64,000 nucleotides of DNA, from the NCBI GenBank assembly GCA_958296225.1, contig OY282456.1, positions 682,001 through 746,000 on the forward strand, read 5' to 3'. Of this stretch, positions 15,203 to 23,195 are shown one piece after another. Origin of the DNA: an uncultured Dehalococcoidia bacterium (GTDB lineage: Bacteria > Chloroflexota > Dehalococcoidia > Lucifugimonadales > UBA3495). Both the position numbers and the translations under genes were made by a program. Below the pieces are notes generated by a model. The model made no database searches. It saw only the letters and a list, made by a program, of their open reading frames with translations, and was not told the DNA's origin. Each line of letters begins with the position of its first letter. The first letter of the stretch is position 1.

Positions 15203-16510
15203 ATGGTCGCCGCCGACAAACTATCCGCCACTGCCGCTGCCTCCGAGTGGGACGACGCCCAGCCTTACATCCGCGTTAACGCCGTCTGGAAGGTTTTCGG
15301 CAGGAACCCGGAGCGGGTGCTGGACCCGCAGTACGCCGACAAGGACAAGTCCTATTTCCAGGGCGAGCTCGGCAACGTCATCGGCCTGCAGGACGTGTCC
15401 TTCAGCGTCAACCGGGGCGAAACCTTCGTCATTATGGGGTTGTCGGGCAGCGGCAAGTCCACGATGGTGCGCTGCCTCATTCGCCTCATCGAACCGACTG
15501 CGGGCGAAATCGTCATCGCCGGCGAGGACATCACGGGGATGTCCGACAGGGAACTGATTGCGTTCCGCCGCAACAAAATAGCCATGGTCTTCCAGCATTA
15601 CGGCCTGATGCCCCACCGCAGCGTGCTGGACAACGCCGGTTGGGGGCTGGAGGTGCAGGGGGTCAAGAAAGCCGCCCGCGAGGCCCGCACCCGTGAAGTG
15701 CTGCACCTGGTTGGTCTGGGCGGCTGGGAAGACGCCTACCCGCGCCAGCTGTCCGGCGGGATGCAGCAGCGCGTCGGCCTGGCCCGCGCCCTGGCCGTTG
15801 ATACCGACATCCTGCTGATGGACGAACCGTTCAGCGGCCTGGACCCGCTCATCCGACGCCAGATGCAGGACGAGTTGCTCCGCCTACAGACCGAGCTGCA
15901 AAAAACCATCGTCTTTATCACCCACGACCTCAACGAGGCGCTGAAACTGGGCGACCGCATCGCCATCATGCACGACGGGCAGGTGGCGCAAATCGGTTCG
16001 CCCGAGGATATTGTGCTCCGCCCTGAGGATGAATACGTGGGCGATTTCACCCAGGACGTGCGCCTGGAAACCGTCCTGAACGCCAGCAAGGTTATGGTGA
16101 CGCCCAAGGCCACCGTGATGGGCCACCAGGGGCCGCGCGCCGCCCTGCATACCATCGGCAGCAGCGACGGCGACGCCGCCTGGATGGTGGACGGGCAGGA
16201 GCGCTACATGGGCCTGCTGTCCATCACCAGCGCGGAGCGCGCCCTGCGCGCCGGCGTCAAGCGATTCGACGAAGCCTGGCAGTACGTTGACCGGGAGTAT
16301 CAGGCGGTCGAACCAACCACTACCTTCGACCGGCTCATACCGATGGCGATGTCCAGCGATTGGCCAATTCCCGTTGTGGACGGCGGGAACGTGCTGGTTG
16401 GCGAGGTGCATCGCAGCGCGCTGGCCGAAGCGCTGGCGGAAACCTCCGGCGCGGACCAGGACTACGCCGCCAACGCCGCCGCCAATGCCGCGCTAGCAGC
16501 AGAGGCGTAA
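15203..16510 (+). CDS. proV: Glycine betaine/proline-type ABC transporter ATPase with CBS domains
   Basis: 435 residues; powers import of quaternary amines such as glycine betaine. Walker A GLSGSGKS lies near 80, the Q-loop FQHYGLMPHRSV near 132, the signature LSGGMQQRVG near 185 and Walker B DILLMDEPFSGLD near 205. From about 290 a pair of CBS-like repeats (MVTPKATVMGHQGPRAALHT...YMGLLSITSAERAL; WPIPVVDGGNVLVGEVHRSAL) replaces a plain tail. In relatives these sense ionic strength or nucleotides. GGAGGT lies nine bases before ATG 15203. The permease follows after 59 bp; the binding protein is 2.5 kb away. Confidence 0.92.
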   Translation: MVAADKLSATAAASEWDDAQPYIRVNAVWKVFGRNPERVLDPQYADKDKSYFQGELGNVIGLQDVSFSVNRGETFVIMGLSGSGKSTMVRCLIRLIEPTAGEIVIAGEDITGMSDRELIAFRRNKIAMVFQHYGLMPHRSVLDNAGWGLEVQGVKKAAREARTREVLHLVGLGGWEDAYPRQLSGGMQQRVGLARALAVDTDILLMDEPFSGLDPLIRRQMQDELLRLQTELQKTIVFITHDLNEALKLGDRIAIMHDGQVAQIGSPEDIVLRPEDEYVGDFTQDVRLETVLNASKVMVTPKATVMGHQGPRAALHTIGSSDGDAAWMVDGQERYMGLLSITSAERALRAGVKRFDEAWQYVDREYQAVEPTTTFDRLIPMAMSSDWPIPVVDGGNVLVGEVHRSALAEALAETSGADQDYAANAAANAALAAEA

Positions 16511-16569
16511 GCCAACACCAAATCCGCCCCTGACGCCAGTAGCAGCGACAACGCTACAGGAGGTTGAAA

Positions 16570-17658
16570 ATGGCCGCGATAACCCGAGATGAACGGGAAA
16601 CGCCAGCGACGACAGAACCGGCGTCCCGCGCCGCGCCGCCTTCGCCTCGCCTTGCCCCGGGCAACATTCCGGCCCGCTACTGGTGGCTGCTGGGAATAGC
16701 GGTAGTGGTCATTGTGCTGCTGGCGAGCCTGCTGCTATGGGGGCCGGAGATGGAATATCCCACTACGGTAGCTTACGTGACTTCCAGCGACGGCAGCGCC
16801 CAGTTTCCGCAGTCGCTGCGCGATGTCACCGGCGGAGCGATTGACACCGCCGCCACCTGGGTGACCCGCGAAGGGGCCTGGCTGTTCAACGGCATCAAGA
16901 ACGGCGTAATCTACGCGCTGAACGTTATTGAGGACGTGCTGAAATGGCTGCCGTGGCCGTCGGTGGTGGTGGGCCTCGCTCTGGCGTCTTTTGCGGTGGG
17001 GCGCTGGGCGTTCCTGACGTTCACGACGTTCGCCCTGCTTTTCATCGGCTTTATGGACCTTTGGGAGAACGCCATTGAAACGATTGCGCTGATGGCGGTG
17101 GCGGTGGTGCTTTCGGTAGGAATCGGGCTGCCGCTGGGCGTGCTGGGCGCGCGCAACCAGACCATGAACAACTTGATGCGCCCGATTCTGGACGGAATGC
17201 AGACGATGCCCAGCTTTGTTTATTTGCTGCCCGGCATCCTGTTTTTCGGCCTGGGGAAACCCGCCGGAATTTTTGCCACGATTATCTACGCCGTGCCGCC
17301 GGTAATCCGCCTCACCAACCTGGGCATCCGGCAAGTGTCCCCGGAGACGGTGGAAGCGGCGCGTTCCTTCGGCGCTTCGCCGCTGCAGCTGCTGATTAAA
17401 GTACAGGTGCCGATGGCTCTGCCCACGATTATGGCGGGCATCAACCAGACGACGATGATGGCCCTGGCCATGGTGACTATCGCCAGCATGGTGGCCGCCG
17501 GCGGTTTGGGCGATAACGTGCTGCGCGCGATACAGAAGAACGAAGTCGGCAACGGCGTAATCGCCGGGTTAGGCATCGTATTCATGGCCATCGTCATCGA
17601 CCGCCTCACCCAGTCCGTCGCCCGCAGCCGTCAGGAAGCGTTGAGCGCCGGGCACTAG
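16570..17658 (+). CDS. proW: Glycine betaine/proline-type ABC transporter permease
   Basis: 362 residues, polytopic inner-membrane subunit. A hydrophilic Pro/Ala-rich N-terminus (1-38) leads to the first membrane segment (WWLLGIAVVVIVLLASLLLW), a roughly 60-residue extracytoplasmic loop, and about six further helices. The ATPase-contacting EAA loop is ETVEAARSFGASPLQLLIKVQVP near 260, followed by the conserved TIASMVAAGGLGDNVL. ATG 16570 is preceded by GGAGG at six bases and is preferred to the TTG two codons earlier. Single permease type, so two copies would assemble with ProV. Confidence 0.93.
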   Translation: MAAITRDERETPATTEPASRAAPPSPRLAPGNIPARYWWLLGIAVVVIVLLASLLLWGPEMEYPTTVAYVTSSDGSAQFPQSLRDVTGGAIDTAATWVTREGAWLFNGIKNGVIYALNVIEDVLKWLPWPSVVVGLALASFAVGRWAFLTFTTFALLFIGFMDLWENAIETIALMAVAVVLSVGIGLPLGVLGARNQTMNNLMRPILDGMQTMPSFVYLLPGILFFGLGKPAGIFATIIYAVPPVIRLTNLGIRQVSPETVEAARSFGASPLQLLIKVQVPMALPTIMAGINQTTMMALAMVTIASMVAAGGLGDNVLRAIQKNEVGNGVIAGLGIVFMAIVIDRLTQSVARSRQEALSAGH

Positions 17659-17663
17659 CGATA

Positions 17664-17924
17664 ATGGCGACGCCAGACCGGGGAGAAGACGCCGACCCGG
17701 AAAAGCCGGGTGGCCCGGATGCGCCAGGGTCACCCGGCTCTGACGACGATGACCGCGAACCCTGGTATTCCTGGGGCCGCTGGAAGTACATCGGCGGCGC
17801 GCTGTTCCTGGTACTCAGCGTTTCCGGGGTGAGCTATGTCATCTGGGACATCGTTGACCAAATGCCGAAACCCGTTACCATGGACATTATCCGGGCTACG
17901 CCCGGGTATCGCCGGGGCGCATAA
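17664..17924 (+). CDS. Small single-pass membrane protein next to the permease
   Basis: 86 residues, starting five bases after the permease stop. An acidic, Pro/Gly-rich N-terminus (DADPEKPGGPDAPGSPGSDDDD) precedes one membrane helix (YIGGALFLVLSVSGVSYVIW) and a short tail. No known domain. Position suggests co-translation with the transporter, perhaps as an accessory subunit. The last codons (RATPGYRRGA) lie inside the tandem duplication that begins at 17893, so the original C-terminus may have been replaced. Confidence 0.6.
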   Translation: MATPDRGEDADPEKPGGPDAPGSPGSDDDDREPWYSWGRWKYIGGALFLVLSVSGVSYVIWDIVDQMPKPVTMDIIRATPGYRRGA

Positions 17925-17983
17925 CGGACATCGCAATGCTCGCCGGCCTGATTTCGTTCGGCCCGCCCGCAGGAGTTGACTTG

Positions 17984-18235
17984 ATGTTTGGAGCAACGAA
18001 AGCGGCCACCACCTGGTCGCGCAAAGTATTGGCCAAGGAAAAAGCGGAAGGCATAGCTATAGGCGAGGCCCGTGGTGAAGCCCGCGGCGAGGCTCGTGGC
18101 GTGGCCCGCGGCACGGCCAAAGGAAGGGCCGAAGAACGCCAGGCAACCCTAGAACGCATCCGGGCCATCCTGGAAGCGAACCCGGATGTACCAGGCTTGC
18201 AGGAGCTTTTTGACGACCTGGCGGACAACAAGTAG
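17984..18235 (+). CDS. Small Gly-(Glu)-Ala-Arg repeat protein, copy 1
   Basis: 83 residues from ATG 17984 (AGGAG eight bases upstream). It begins MFGATKAATTWSRKVLAKEK, then has tandem four-residue repeats of the form GEAR/GVAR/GTAK, then a helical end RIRAILEANPDVPGLQELFDDLADNK. Similar charged repeat tails occur at the C-termini of Rpn/PD-(D/E)XK transposon-derived nucleases, so this may be a detached tail; that link is inference. No function can be assigned. The second copy is at 18425-18640. Confidence 0.55.
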   Translation: MFGATKAATTWSRKVLAKEKAEGIAIGEARGEARGEARGVARGTAKGRAEERQATLERIRAILEANPDVPGLQELFDDLADNK

Positions 18236-18424
18236 CCGGCTGTGGATTCCATAGGGCGCGCGCCAAGAGGATTAGCGAATGTTGGGAGCAAGCAAAGCCG
18301 CCGGTAGCTATGGCCAAGCGGTGACGGGGATGCGGGCTACGCCCGGGTATCGCCGGGGCGCATAACGGACATCGCAATGCTCGCCGGCCTGATTTCGTTC
18401 GGCCCGCCCGCAGGAGTTGACTTG

Positions 18425-18640
18425 ATGTTTGGAGCAACGAAAGCGGCCACCACCTGGTCGCGCAAAGTATTGGCCAAGGAAAAAGCGGAAGGCATAGCTA
18501 TAGGCGCGGCCGAAGGAAGGGCCGAAGGAAGGGCCGAAGAACGCCAGGCAAACCGGGAACGCATCCGGGCCATCCTGGAAGCGAACCCGGATGTACCAGG
18601 CTTGCAGGAGCTTTTTGACGACCTGGCGGACAACAAGTAG
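18425..18640 (+). CDS. Small Gly-(Glu)-Ala-Arg repeat protein, copy 2
   Basis: 71 residues; the first 26 and last 27 residues are almost identical to the protein at 17984-18235. The central repeat is three units shorter (IGAAEGRAEGRAEERQA). The same AGGAG ribosome-binding site is duplicated with it. Conservation of frame through a 36-bp difference suggests both copies are still translated or only recently duplicated. Function unknown. Confidence 0.55.
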   Translation: MFGATKAATTWSRKVLAKEKAEGIAIGAAEGRAEGRAEERQANRERIRAILEANPDVPGLQELFDDLADNK

Positions 18641-18680
18641 CCGGCTGTGGATTCCATAAGGCGCGCGCCAACAAGAGGGT

Positions 18681-18818
18681 TGCGCCAAAGGTCGGGCCGA
18701 GGCAGGCCGGGCGGTGCGCAAACGCTGGCACGTCATTTTGGCTAACGGCGGTAAGGCGGAGGATTTGCGGCAGCTCATTGACGACCGGGCCGACGAAACT
18801 GCCCCAATCCGGCCGGCG
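18681..18818 (+). pseudogene. Degenerate third copy of the repeat-protein C-terminus
   Basis: In one frame this reads CAKGRAEAGRAVRKRW, then ILANGGKAEDLRQLIDDRAD, which parallels the ends of the two complete copies but has diverged. No start codon or ribosome-binding site precedes it. The remaining intergenic stretch to 19013 holds the promoter at 18919 and AT-richer DNA. Confidence 0.5.
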
Positions 18819-18918
18819 GCGTCTTGCGCCCAGCCCATTCCCGGCGTAATCGGCTGGCAGAGCGGATACGAAAATGCGTTATTATGTTATGTAATGTATT
18901 CCTGCTGCAATCATCAAT

Positions 18919-18947
18919 TTGACAGCGATAATCAACACTGCTATAAC
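18919..18947 (+). promoter_or_regulatory. Consensus sigma-70-type promoter of the substrate-binding protein
   Basis: TTGACA (18919-18924), exactly 17 bp, then TATAAC (18942-18947) preceded by TGC, an extended -10. This is the best promoter in the window and would let the binding protein be made in excess over the transporter core genes. Confidence 0.75.
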
Positions 18948-19013
18948 TGTTTTCGTTTTCAACGCCGCGCCGGGCACACCCGGTGACCACCCCACTATAC
19001 GGAGGAAATTGTT

Positions 19014-20207
19014 TTGTTCACCAAGTACAGATTACCCGCTCTAGCGATGATGATGGCGCTGGTTACCGCCATCGCCATCTTGGCTTGTTCTCCGGCCGAA
19101 CCCCAGAGGATTGAAGTAACCCGCGTCGTCACCGAGCAGGTCGAGGTGGAGGTTGAAAAGGAAGTTGAGGTCGAAAGAGAGGTTGAAGTTACCCGCGTGG
19201 TGACCGAACAGGTGGTGAAGGAGGTGGAGGTAGAGAAAGTCGTCGAGGTTATGGTAGAGGCGCCCGAAGGGCCGAAAGAAACCATCATCTTTGGCGACCT
19301 CAACTGGTCCAGCGCCTTGCTCCAGAACCGTATCGCGCAGTACATCGTTGAGAAGGGCTACGGCTATCCCACCGATGTGAAGTTTGGCGCCACACTGCCC
19401 CTGTTCCAGGGGTTGCAGAACGGCGACACCCACGTGACGATGGAAATTTGGCTGCCCAACCAAGATGAAGCCTGGAACAAGGCCAGAGAGGACGGCGCTG
19501 TGCTGTCCGTCGGCAAGAGCCTGGGCAACGACTGGCAGTCGGCTTTCGTCATCCCCGCCTATCTGCAAGAGCAGTACCCGGAGTTGGACAGCGTGGACGA
19601 CCTGACCGACCCCCAGTACAAAGAGCTGTTCGCCACTGCCGAAACCGGCGACAAGGCGCGGCTGGTGTCCTGCGTCATCGGTTGGTCCTGCGAGGATGTC
19701 AACGCCAAGCAGATTGCCGGCTACGGTTTGTCCGATCACGTTGAAGTCGTCAACCCCGGCGACGGCGCGGCGCTGAACGCGGACCTGTACGGCGCCTACG
19801 AGCGGGAGGAGCCCTGGCTGGGTTACCAGTGGGGTACCAACGACCCGGCCCTGAAACTGGACTTGGTGCGCCTGGAAGAGCCGGCCTACTCCGACGAGTG
19901 CTGGTTCACCACCAAGGCTTGCGCCTACGAGGACGCCACCATCCTGATTGCCGTGTATCCCGACCTGCCGGGCCGCGCCCCTGACGTCCTTGAAATGCTC
20001 CGCAAATGGGACTTCAACATCGGCATCTATAAGGCGGTCGTCCAGTGGCAGGACGCAAACCCCGATGCCGACGTGAAACAAACCGCCCTCTGGTGGCTGA
20101 ACGACAACGACGACATCTGGACCGAGTGGGTCACTGACGACGCCGCTACCGCCATCAAGGCCGCATTGGCCGCCGGCGACGAAGCAGACGGGTGGCCTTC
20201 GGAGTAG
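19014..20207 (+). CDS. proX: Glycine betaine-type ABC transporter substrate-binding lipoprotein
   Basis: 397 residues. A lipoprotein signal (LVTAIAILACS, Cys near 24) is followed by a stalk of Val/Glu repeats (VEVTRVVTEQVEVEVEKEVE, then a second VTRVVTEQ) to about 85, as often seen in Chloroflexota binding proteins. The OpuAC/ProX fold then begins with TIIFGDLNWSSALLQNRIAQYIVEKGYGY. It includes THVTMEIWLPNQDEAW and the Trp/Tyr-rich DLYGAYEREEPWLGYQWG, likely to supply the aromatic cage for a quaternary ammonium head. It starts at TTG with GGAGG eight bases upstream. It should work with the proV/proW-like genes upstream despite the intervening duplication. Confidence 0.92.
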   Translation: MFTKYRLPALAMMMALVTAIAILACSPAEPQRIEVTRVVTEQVEVEVEKEVEVEREVEVTRVVTEQVVKEVEVEKVVEVMVEAPEGPKETIIFGDLNWSSALLQNRIAQYIVEKGYGYPTDVKFGATLPLFQGLQNGDTHVTMEIWLPNQDEAWNKAREDGAVLSVGKSLGNDWQSAFVIPAYLQEQYPELDSVDDLTDPQYKELFATAETGDKARLVSCVIGWSCEDVNAKQIAGYGLSDHVEVVNPGDGAALNADLYGAYEREEPWLGYQWGTNDPALKLDLVRLEEPAYSDECWFTTKACAYEDATILIAVYPDLPGRAPDVLEMLRKWDFNIGIYKAVVQWQDANPDADVKQTALWWLNDNDDIWTEWVTDDAATAIKAALAAGDEADGWPSE

Positions 20208-20244
20208 CATCACTGCTCCCGCGCAGCAGCCACCGCGCAGCTAT

Positions 20245-20277
20245 GGGGCGGCCTCGCAATAGAGGCCGCCCCGTTTT
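20245..20277 (+). terminator. Rho-independent terminator
   Basis: GGGGCGGCCTC (20245-20255) pairs with GAGGCCGCCCC (20262-20272), a perfect 11-bp GC stem with a 6-base loop, followed by GTTTTC. It is placed 38 bp after the binding-protein stop. Confidence 0.88.
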
Positions 20278-20278
20278 C

Positions 20279-20287
20279 TGCTACAAT
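20279..20287 (+). promoter_or_regulatory. Extended -10 promoter element for the RraA-like gene
   Basis: TGCTACAAT begins immediately after the T-run of the preceding terminator. Start of transcription would fall near 20294, which rules out the ATG at 20286 and supports 20328. Confidence 0.5.
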
Positions 20288-20327
20288 GCCGCCCAATCAA
20301 ACCGCCGTTACGGGAACCAGCAAACTG

Positions 20328-21050
20328 ATGACCTCTGCCAATATCTCCGGTGACACCCTGGCCGCGCTCAAGGCCATCCCCACCCAAACCCTCATTGACG
20401 GCCTGTGGGTGATGGGCTGGCCTATGAGCATGATTGAGGGGGCTAAGCCTCTGCAGCCCGGCCAGCACATGGCCGGCCGCGCCGTTACGCTGCGGTTTGT
20501 TCCGCACCGGCCCGATTTGGCGGCGGACAAGCCCAAGGGCGCGGACTCCGCAGAGTACCTGGCATTTGAGCGGTGCGGGCCGGGCGAGGTGCTGGTGATA
20601 GACGCCATGCGTTGGCCTTACAGCAGCATCGGTGGCGACATCAAGTTTTACCGCCTCTACCAGTGTGGCGTGGGTGGGCCGGTTACCGACGGGGCGGTGC
20701 GGGATACCAACACGCTGCAAGAGTACGGCTTTCCCGTCTATGCGGCCAACGCCACCGCCAAGCAAGGCCCGGCCGAATTCCGGCCCTGGCAGGTCAACGA
20801 CTGCATCCAGTGCGGCGGTGTTCTGGTGCGTCCCGGCGACGCCATCGTTGGCGATGATGACGGCGCAGTAGTCGTGCCGGCCGCGGCTGCCGATAAGGTC
20901 ATCCAAATTGCCCACCAGCGCGAAGAAGTGGGAGCCGTCATCAAAGCCCGGCTGGAAATCGAGCAGCGCTCGCCCGGCAAGTATTACCCCTTCAACGAAA
21001 ACACCTGGCTACTCTTTGCGGAAAAGACGGGCCAGCAGCCCTACCGCTAA
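20328..21050 (+). CDS. RraA-family protein (HMG/CHA aldolase or related)
   Basis: 240 residues. Members of this fold cleave 4-hydroxy-4-methyl-2-oxoglutarate-type compounds or act as regulators such as RraA. The active-site signature is GVGGPVTDGAVRDTNTLQEYGFPVYA (divalent metal and Arg-Asp pair) near 117-142. The N-terminal TQTLIDGLWVMGWPMSMIEG and C-terminal GDAIVGDDDGAVVVPAAAAD match the family. It is longer than RraA itself and closer in size to the aldolases. The neighbouring CMD-family gene suggests a small catabolic cassette; the substrate cannot be inferred. Confidence 0.82.
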   Translation: MTSANISGDTLAALKAIPTQTLIDGLWVMGWPMSMIEGAKPLQPGQHMAGRAVTLRFVPHRPDLAADKPKGADSAEYLAFERCGPGEVLVIDAMRWPYSSIGGDIKFYRLYQCGVGGPVTDGAVRDTNTLQEYGFPVYAANATAKQGPAEFRPWQVNDCIQCGGVLVRPGDAIVGDDDGAVVVPAAAADKVIQIAHQREEVGAVIKARLEIEQRSPGKYYPFNENTWLLFAEKTGQQPYR

Positions 21051-21126
21051 CCTAATCTCCCACGCAGGGGCAACCCTGGTGGCGGCCCCAACCCTTGATC
21101 TCAACCCAACGCAAAGGAGAATCACC

Positions 21127-21687
21127 ATGGCCCGACTACCACTAGCATCCCGCGAAACTGCTCCGGCCGGACAGGAGGACACTTTTGACGAAATCACCCA
21201 GGGCGGCATACCGCAGTACGGCCCCGGCTCGGTGATGACCCACGTGCCCGAGGCCAGCAAACACGCCACCGCCCTCAACCAATACCTGCGCAACCATTCC
21301 AGCCTGCCTCTCAAGGCGGCGGAGCTGGCGATGCTCGTAGCCGCTCGCGAGATGGACTGCCAGCACATCTGGAACGCCCACGCCGGTTCAGCCCGAGGCG
21401 CGGGGGTTCCCGACGCCGTGGTGGATGCCATCCGCGACCAGAAGCCGCTGCCCGACCTGGCGCCGGATGAGTCGGCCGTGATTAACCTGGGCCGCGAAAT
21501 TCTGCGGAACCACCAGGTCAGCCGGGGCGCTTACCAGAGCGCGCTGGAGATTTTCGGGCAGCAGGGCACCATTGAGCTGACGCTGGTGCTGGGCAATTAC
21601 ACCATGCTGGCGATGCTCATTAATACCTTCGAGACGGATTTGCTGCCCGAACGCACTGAGCCGCTGCTGCCAGTAATACCCGGATAG
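21127..21687 (+). CDS. Carboxymuconolactone decarboxylase/AhpD-like protein
   Basis: 186 residues, all-helical CMD fold. The family motif appears as LAMLVAAREMDCQHIWNAHAGSARGAGVP, with Glu, Cys and His where AhpD-like proteins keep their proton-relay residues; a CxxC pair is absent. The clear ribosome-binding site AAGGAG sets ATG 21127. Activity may be decarboxylase or peroxidase-like, not resolvable here. A paralogue of equal length is at 34112-34672. It ends at a bidirectional terminator. Confidence 0.82.
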   Translation: MARLPLASRETAPAGQEDTFDEITQGGIPQYGPGSVMTHVPEASKHATALNQYLRNHSSLPLKAAELAMLVAAREMDCQHIWNAHAGSARGAGVPDAVVDAIRDQKPLPDLAPDESAVINLGREILRNHQVSRGAYQSALEIFGQQGTIELTLVLGNYTMLAMLINTFETDLLPERTEPLLPVIPG

Positions 21688-21696
21688 GGTGTGCCG

Positions 21697-21724
21697 GTAG
21701 GGGCGAATGATTATTCGCCCCTAC
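21697..21724. terminator. Bidirectional terminator between convergent genes
   Basis: GTAGGGGCGAAT (21697-21708) and ATTCGCCCCTAC (21713-21724) form a perfect 12-bp stem with loop GATT. It overlaps the stop codon of the minus-strand NHL gene and serves both directions. Confidence 0.75.
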
Positions 21725-22749
21725 GCCATTTTGCGATACACCTGAACCCGATGGCGGCAGGAATCCACTACGTAGATGCGCCCTTCGCTATCCACGCTCA
21801 CCGACGTCGGCCCCCAGAACAGCGATTCCACGCCGGCCGAGGTTTCCCGATGCCGGTCTCGCCAGGGGGCAACCGCCGGCGCCAGATTAGCCGACTGCCG
21901 CGCCGCCGCCTCGTCCGGGTTGGCGGCAAGGTATTCACGCGCCCAAGTGGATGTGGTGGCGTCGCCCCGCAAGATGGCGGCCACTTCGCCATCGGGCGCG
22001 AATATCTGTACTCGCTCATTGCCCCAATCGGCAACGTAGATATAGCCGGCGTCGTCCACCGCTACCGACGCCGGCCGGCTCAGCTGGCCCTTGCCGTCGC
22101 CGGATGCGCCCCATTGCCCGACAAATCTGCCGGCGGATGTGAACGCCTGTACCCGGTCGTTGCGCCAGTCGGCGACGAACACGTTGCCGTCAGTATCGCA
22201 GCCCAAGCCCCAGGGAGTATTGAACTGGCCGGCTTGGGCGCCGTAGCCGCCCCAACCGTCCAGGTACTCGCCAGCGACCGTGAAACGCTGCACCCGGTGA
22301 TTCAACCCGTCGCTGATAAGCAGGGTATCGTCGGGGGCGATGGTGATGGCAGCAGGACGGTTGAGCTGTCCGGGAGCGTCGCCGGCGTTGCCCCAATGTC
22401 GGATATAGTTGCCGTCAGGGTCAAAGACGTTGACGCGCTGCAACGCCTCATCGGTGATGTAAAAGCGACCGTCGCCGTCGCGGGCGATGCCGCTGGGCCA
22501 CCAGAATTGCCCGTTTTCAGTGCCGCCGGCGCCCCACTCGCCAATGTACCCTTCATCCACGGTGCAGACACACACCCGCTTGAGTTCCAGACGCCCCACG
22601 GACTCCGGCCCACCCCGGTTCAGCACGTACATTACGCCGCCATCGCCCAGGGCCAGGTCGATGGGGTGGATGAAGCCGCGGCCGCGGTAAGCGAGGAACC
22701 CGACGGTGTGGCTGTAGGCGAAGGTGGGAGTGTGGATTGTGGTGGTCAT
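21721..22749 (-). CDS. NHL-repeat beta-propeller protein
   Basis: 342 residues built of about six NHL blades, each with a pattern like LNRPAAITIAPDDTLLISDG followed by NHRVQRF (also GIARDGDGRFYITDEALQRV, GCDTDGNVFVADWRNDRVQAF, SVAVDDAGYIYVADWGNERVQIF, SVSVDSEGRIYVVDSCRHRVQVY). No signal peptide, so probably cytoplasmic; NHL propellers usually bind partners or catalyse lyase reactions. Its first 45 residues are nearly duplicated in the broken gene at 23418-23600, which lies downstream of DUF1800, so the two were probably once one locus. A TACACT box lies near 22812 on this strand. Confidence 0.88.
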   Translation of the reverse strand: MTTTIHTPTFAYSHTVGFLAYRGRGFIHPIDLALGDGGVMYVLNRGGPESVGRLELKRVCVCTVDEGYIGEWGAGGTENGQFWWPSGIARDGDGRFYITDEALQRVNVFDPDGNYIRHWGNAGDAPGQLNRPAAITIAPDDTLLISDGLNHRVQRFTVAGEYLDGWGGYGAQAGQFNTPWGLGCDTDGNVFVADWRNDRVQAFTSAGRFVGQWGASGDGKGQLSRPASVAVDDAGYIYVADWGNERVQIFAPDGEVAAILRGDATTSTWAREYLAANPDEAAARQSANLAPAVAPWRDRHRETSAGVESLFWGPTSVSVDSEGRIYVVDSCRHRVQVYRKMA

Positions 22750-22908
22750 AGCTGATACACCTATGCCGGTACGTGGTTCGGAGGCCCGGCGGAGCCGATG
22801 GTTGGCCGGCAGTGTACCACAGGCCTTTGCGCTGGCATCATCTTATCAGGACTTTGAAAAGGCTCCGGGCGTGGGGCAACGGGGTAGGCGCCGGCGGCCG
22901 CGGCGGTA

Positions 22909-22938
22909 TGCTACAATCAGCATCGCAAAAAGCGATGC
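22909..22938 (+). promoter_or_regulatory. Promoter and palindromic operator of the DUF433 module
   Basis: Extended -10 TGCTACAAT (22909-22917) is followed at the expected start site by a perfect inverted repeat, GCATCGC AAAAA GCGATGC (22920-22938). This is a good candidate operator for autorepression by the encoded DUF433 antitoxin, 24 bp upstream of its start. Confidence 0.6.
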
Positions 22939-22961
22939 ACGCTTCCCCGTCCGAGGACTTT

Positions 22962-23195
22962 ATGGCGGTTGACTACCATAAAATCATTACCATTGAACCG
23001 GGCAAGCGCAGCGGGCAGCCCTGCATCCGGGGTATGCGCATCACCGTGTACGATGTGCTGGAATACCTGGCCGGGGGAATGACCGAGGCCGAAGTGCTGG
23101 ACGATTTCCCCTATCTGACTCACGAGGACATTCTGGCCTGCTTCGCCTTTGCCGCCGAGCCCAAACGGCGCATCCGGCATCCCCAGCCGCTATGA
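22962..23195 (+). CDS. DUF433 antitoxin (VapB45-type)
   Basis: 77 residues. MAVDYHKIITIEPGKRSGQPCIRGMRITVYDVLEYLAGGMTEAEVLDDFPYLTHEDILACFAFA is the winged-helix DUF433 domain of the VapB45 group, which neutralises a PIN-like partner and can bind DNA. Start 22962 has GAGGAC upstream. Its stop overlaps the ATG of the toxin gene (ATGA), typical for the pair, but the toxin is broken, so this antitoxin now stands without a working partner. Confidence 0.85.
   Translation: MAVDYHKIITIEPGKRSGQPCIRGMRITVYDVLEYLAGGMTEAEVLDDFPYLTHEDILACFAFAAEPKRRIRHPQPL

Larger units (their letters stand above)
17893..18671 (+). repeat. Tandem duplication with 441-bp period
   Basis: 17893-18266 and 18334-18671 are near-identical over their ends, including upstream leader, start codon, gene and the downstream GCCGGCTGTGGATTCCATA. 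They differ mainly by a 36-bp loss within the Gly-Glu-Ala-Arg repeat of the second gene. The 67-bp spacer contains a partial third start (ATGTTGGGAGCAAGCAAAGC). Confidence 0.85.

Noticed and set aside
19110-19260. Val/Glu repeat in the binding protein as a recent expansion
   Set aside because: This stalk is a common feature of Chloroflexota binding lipoproteins and is not specific to this locus.
19041-20213. 390-codon open frame on the minus strand
   Set aside because: Antisense to the substrate-binding protein; no domain, and composition reflects the Val/Glu repeats on the other strand.
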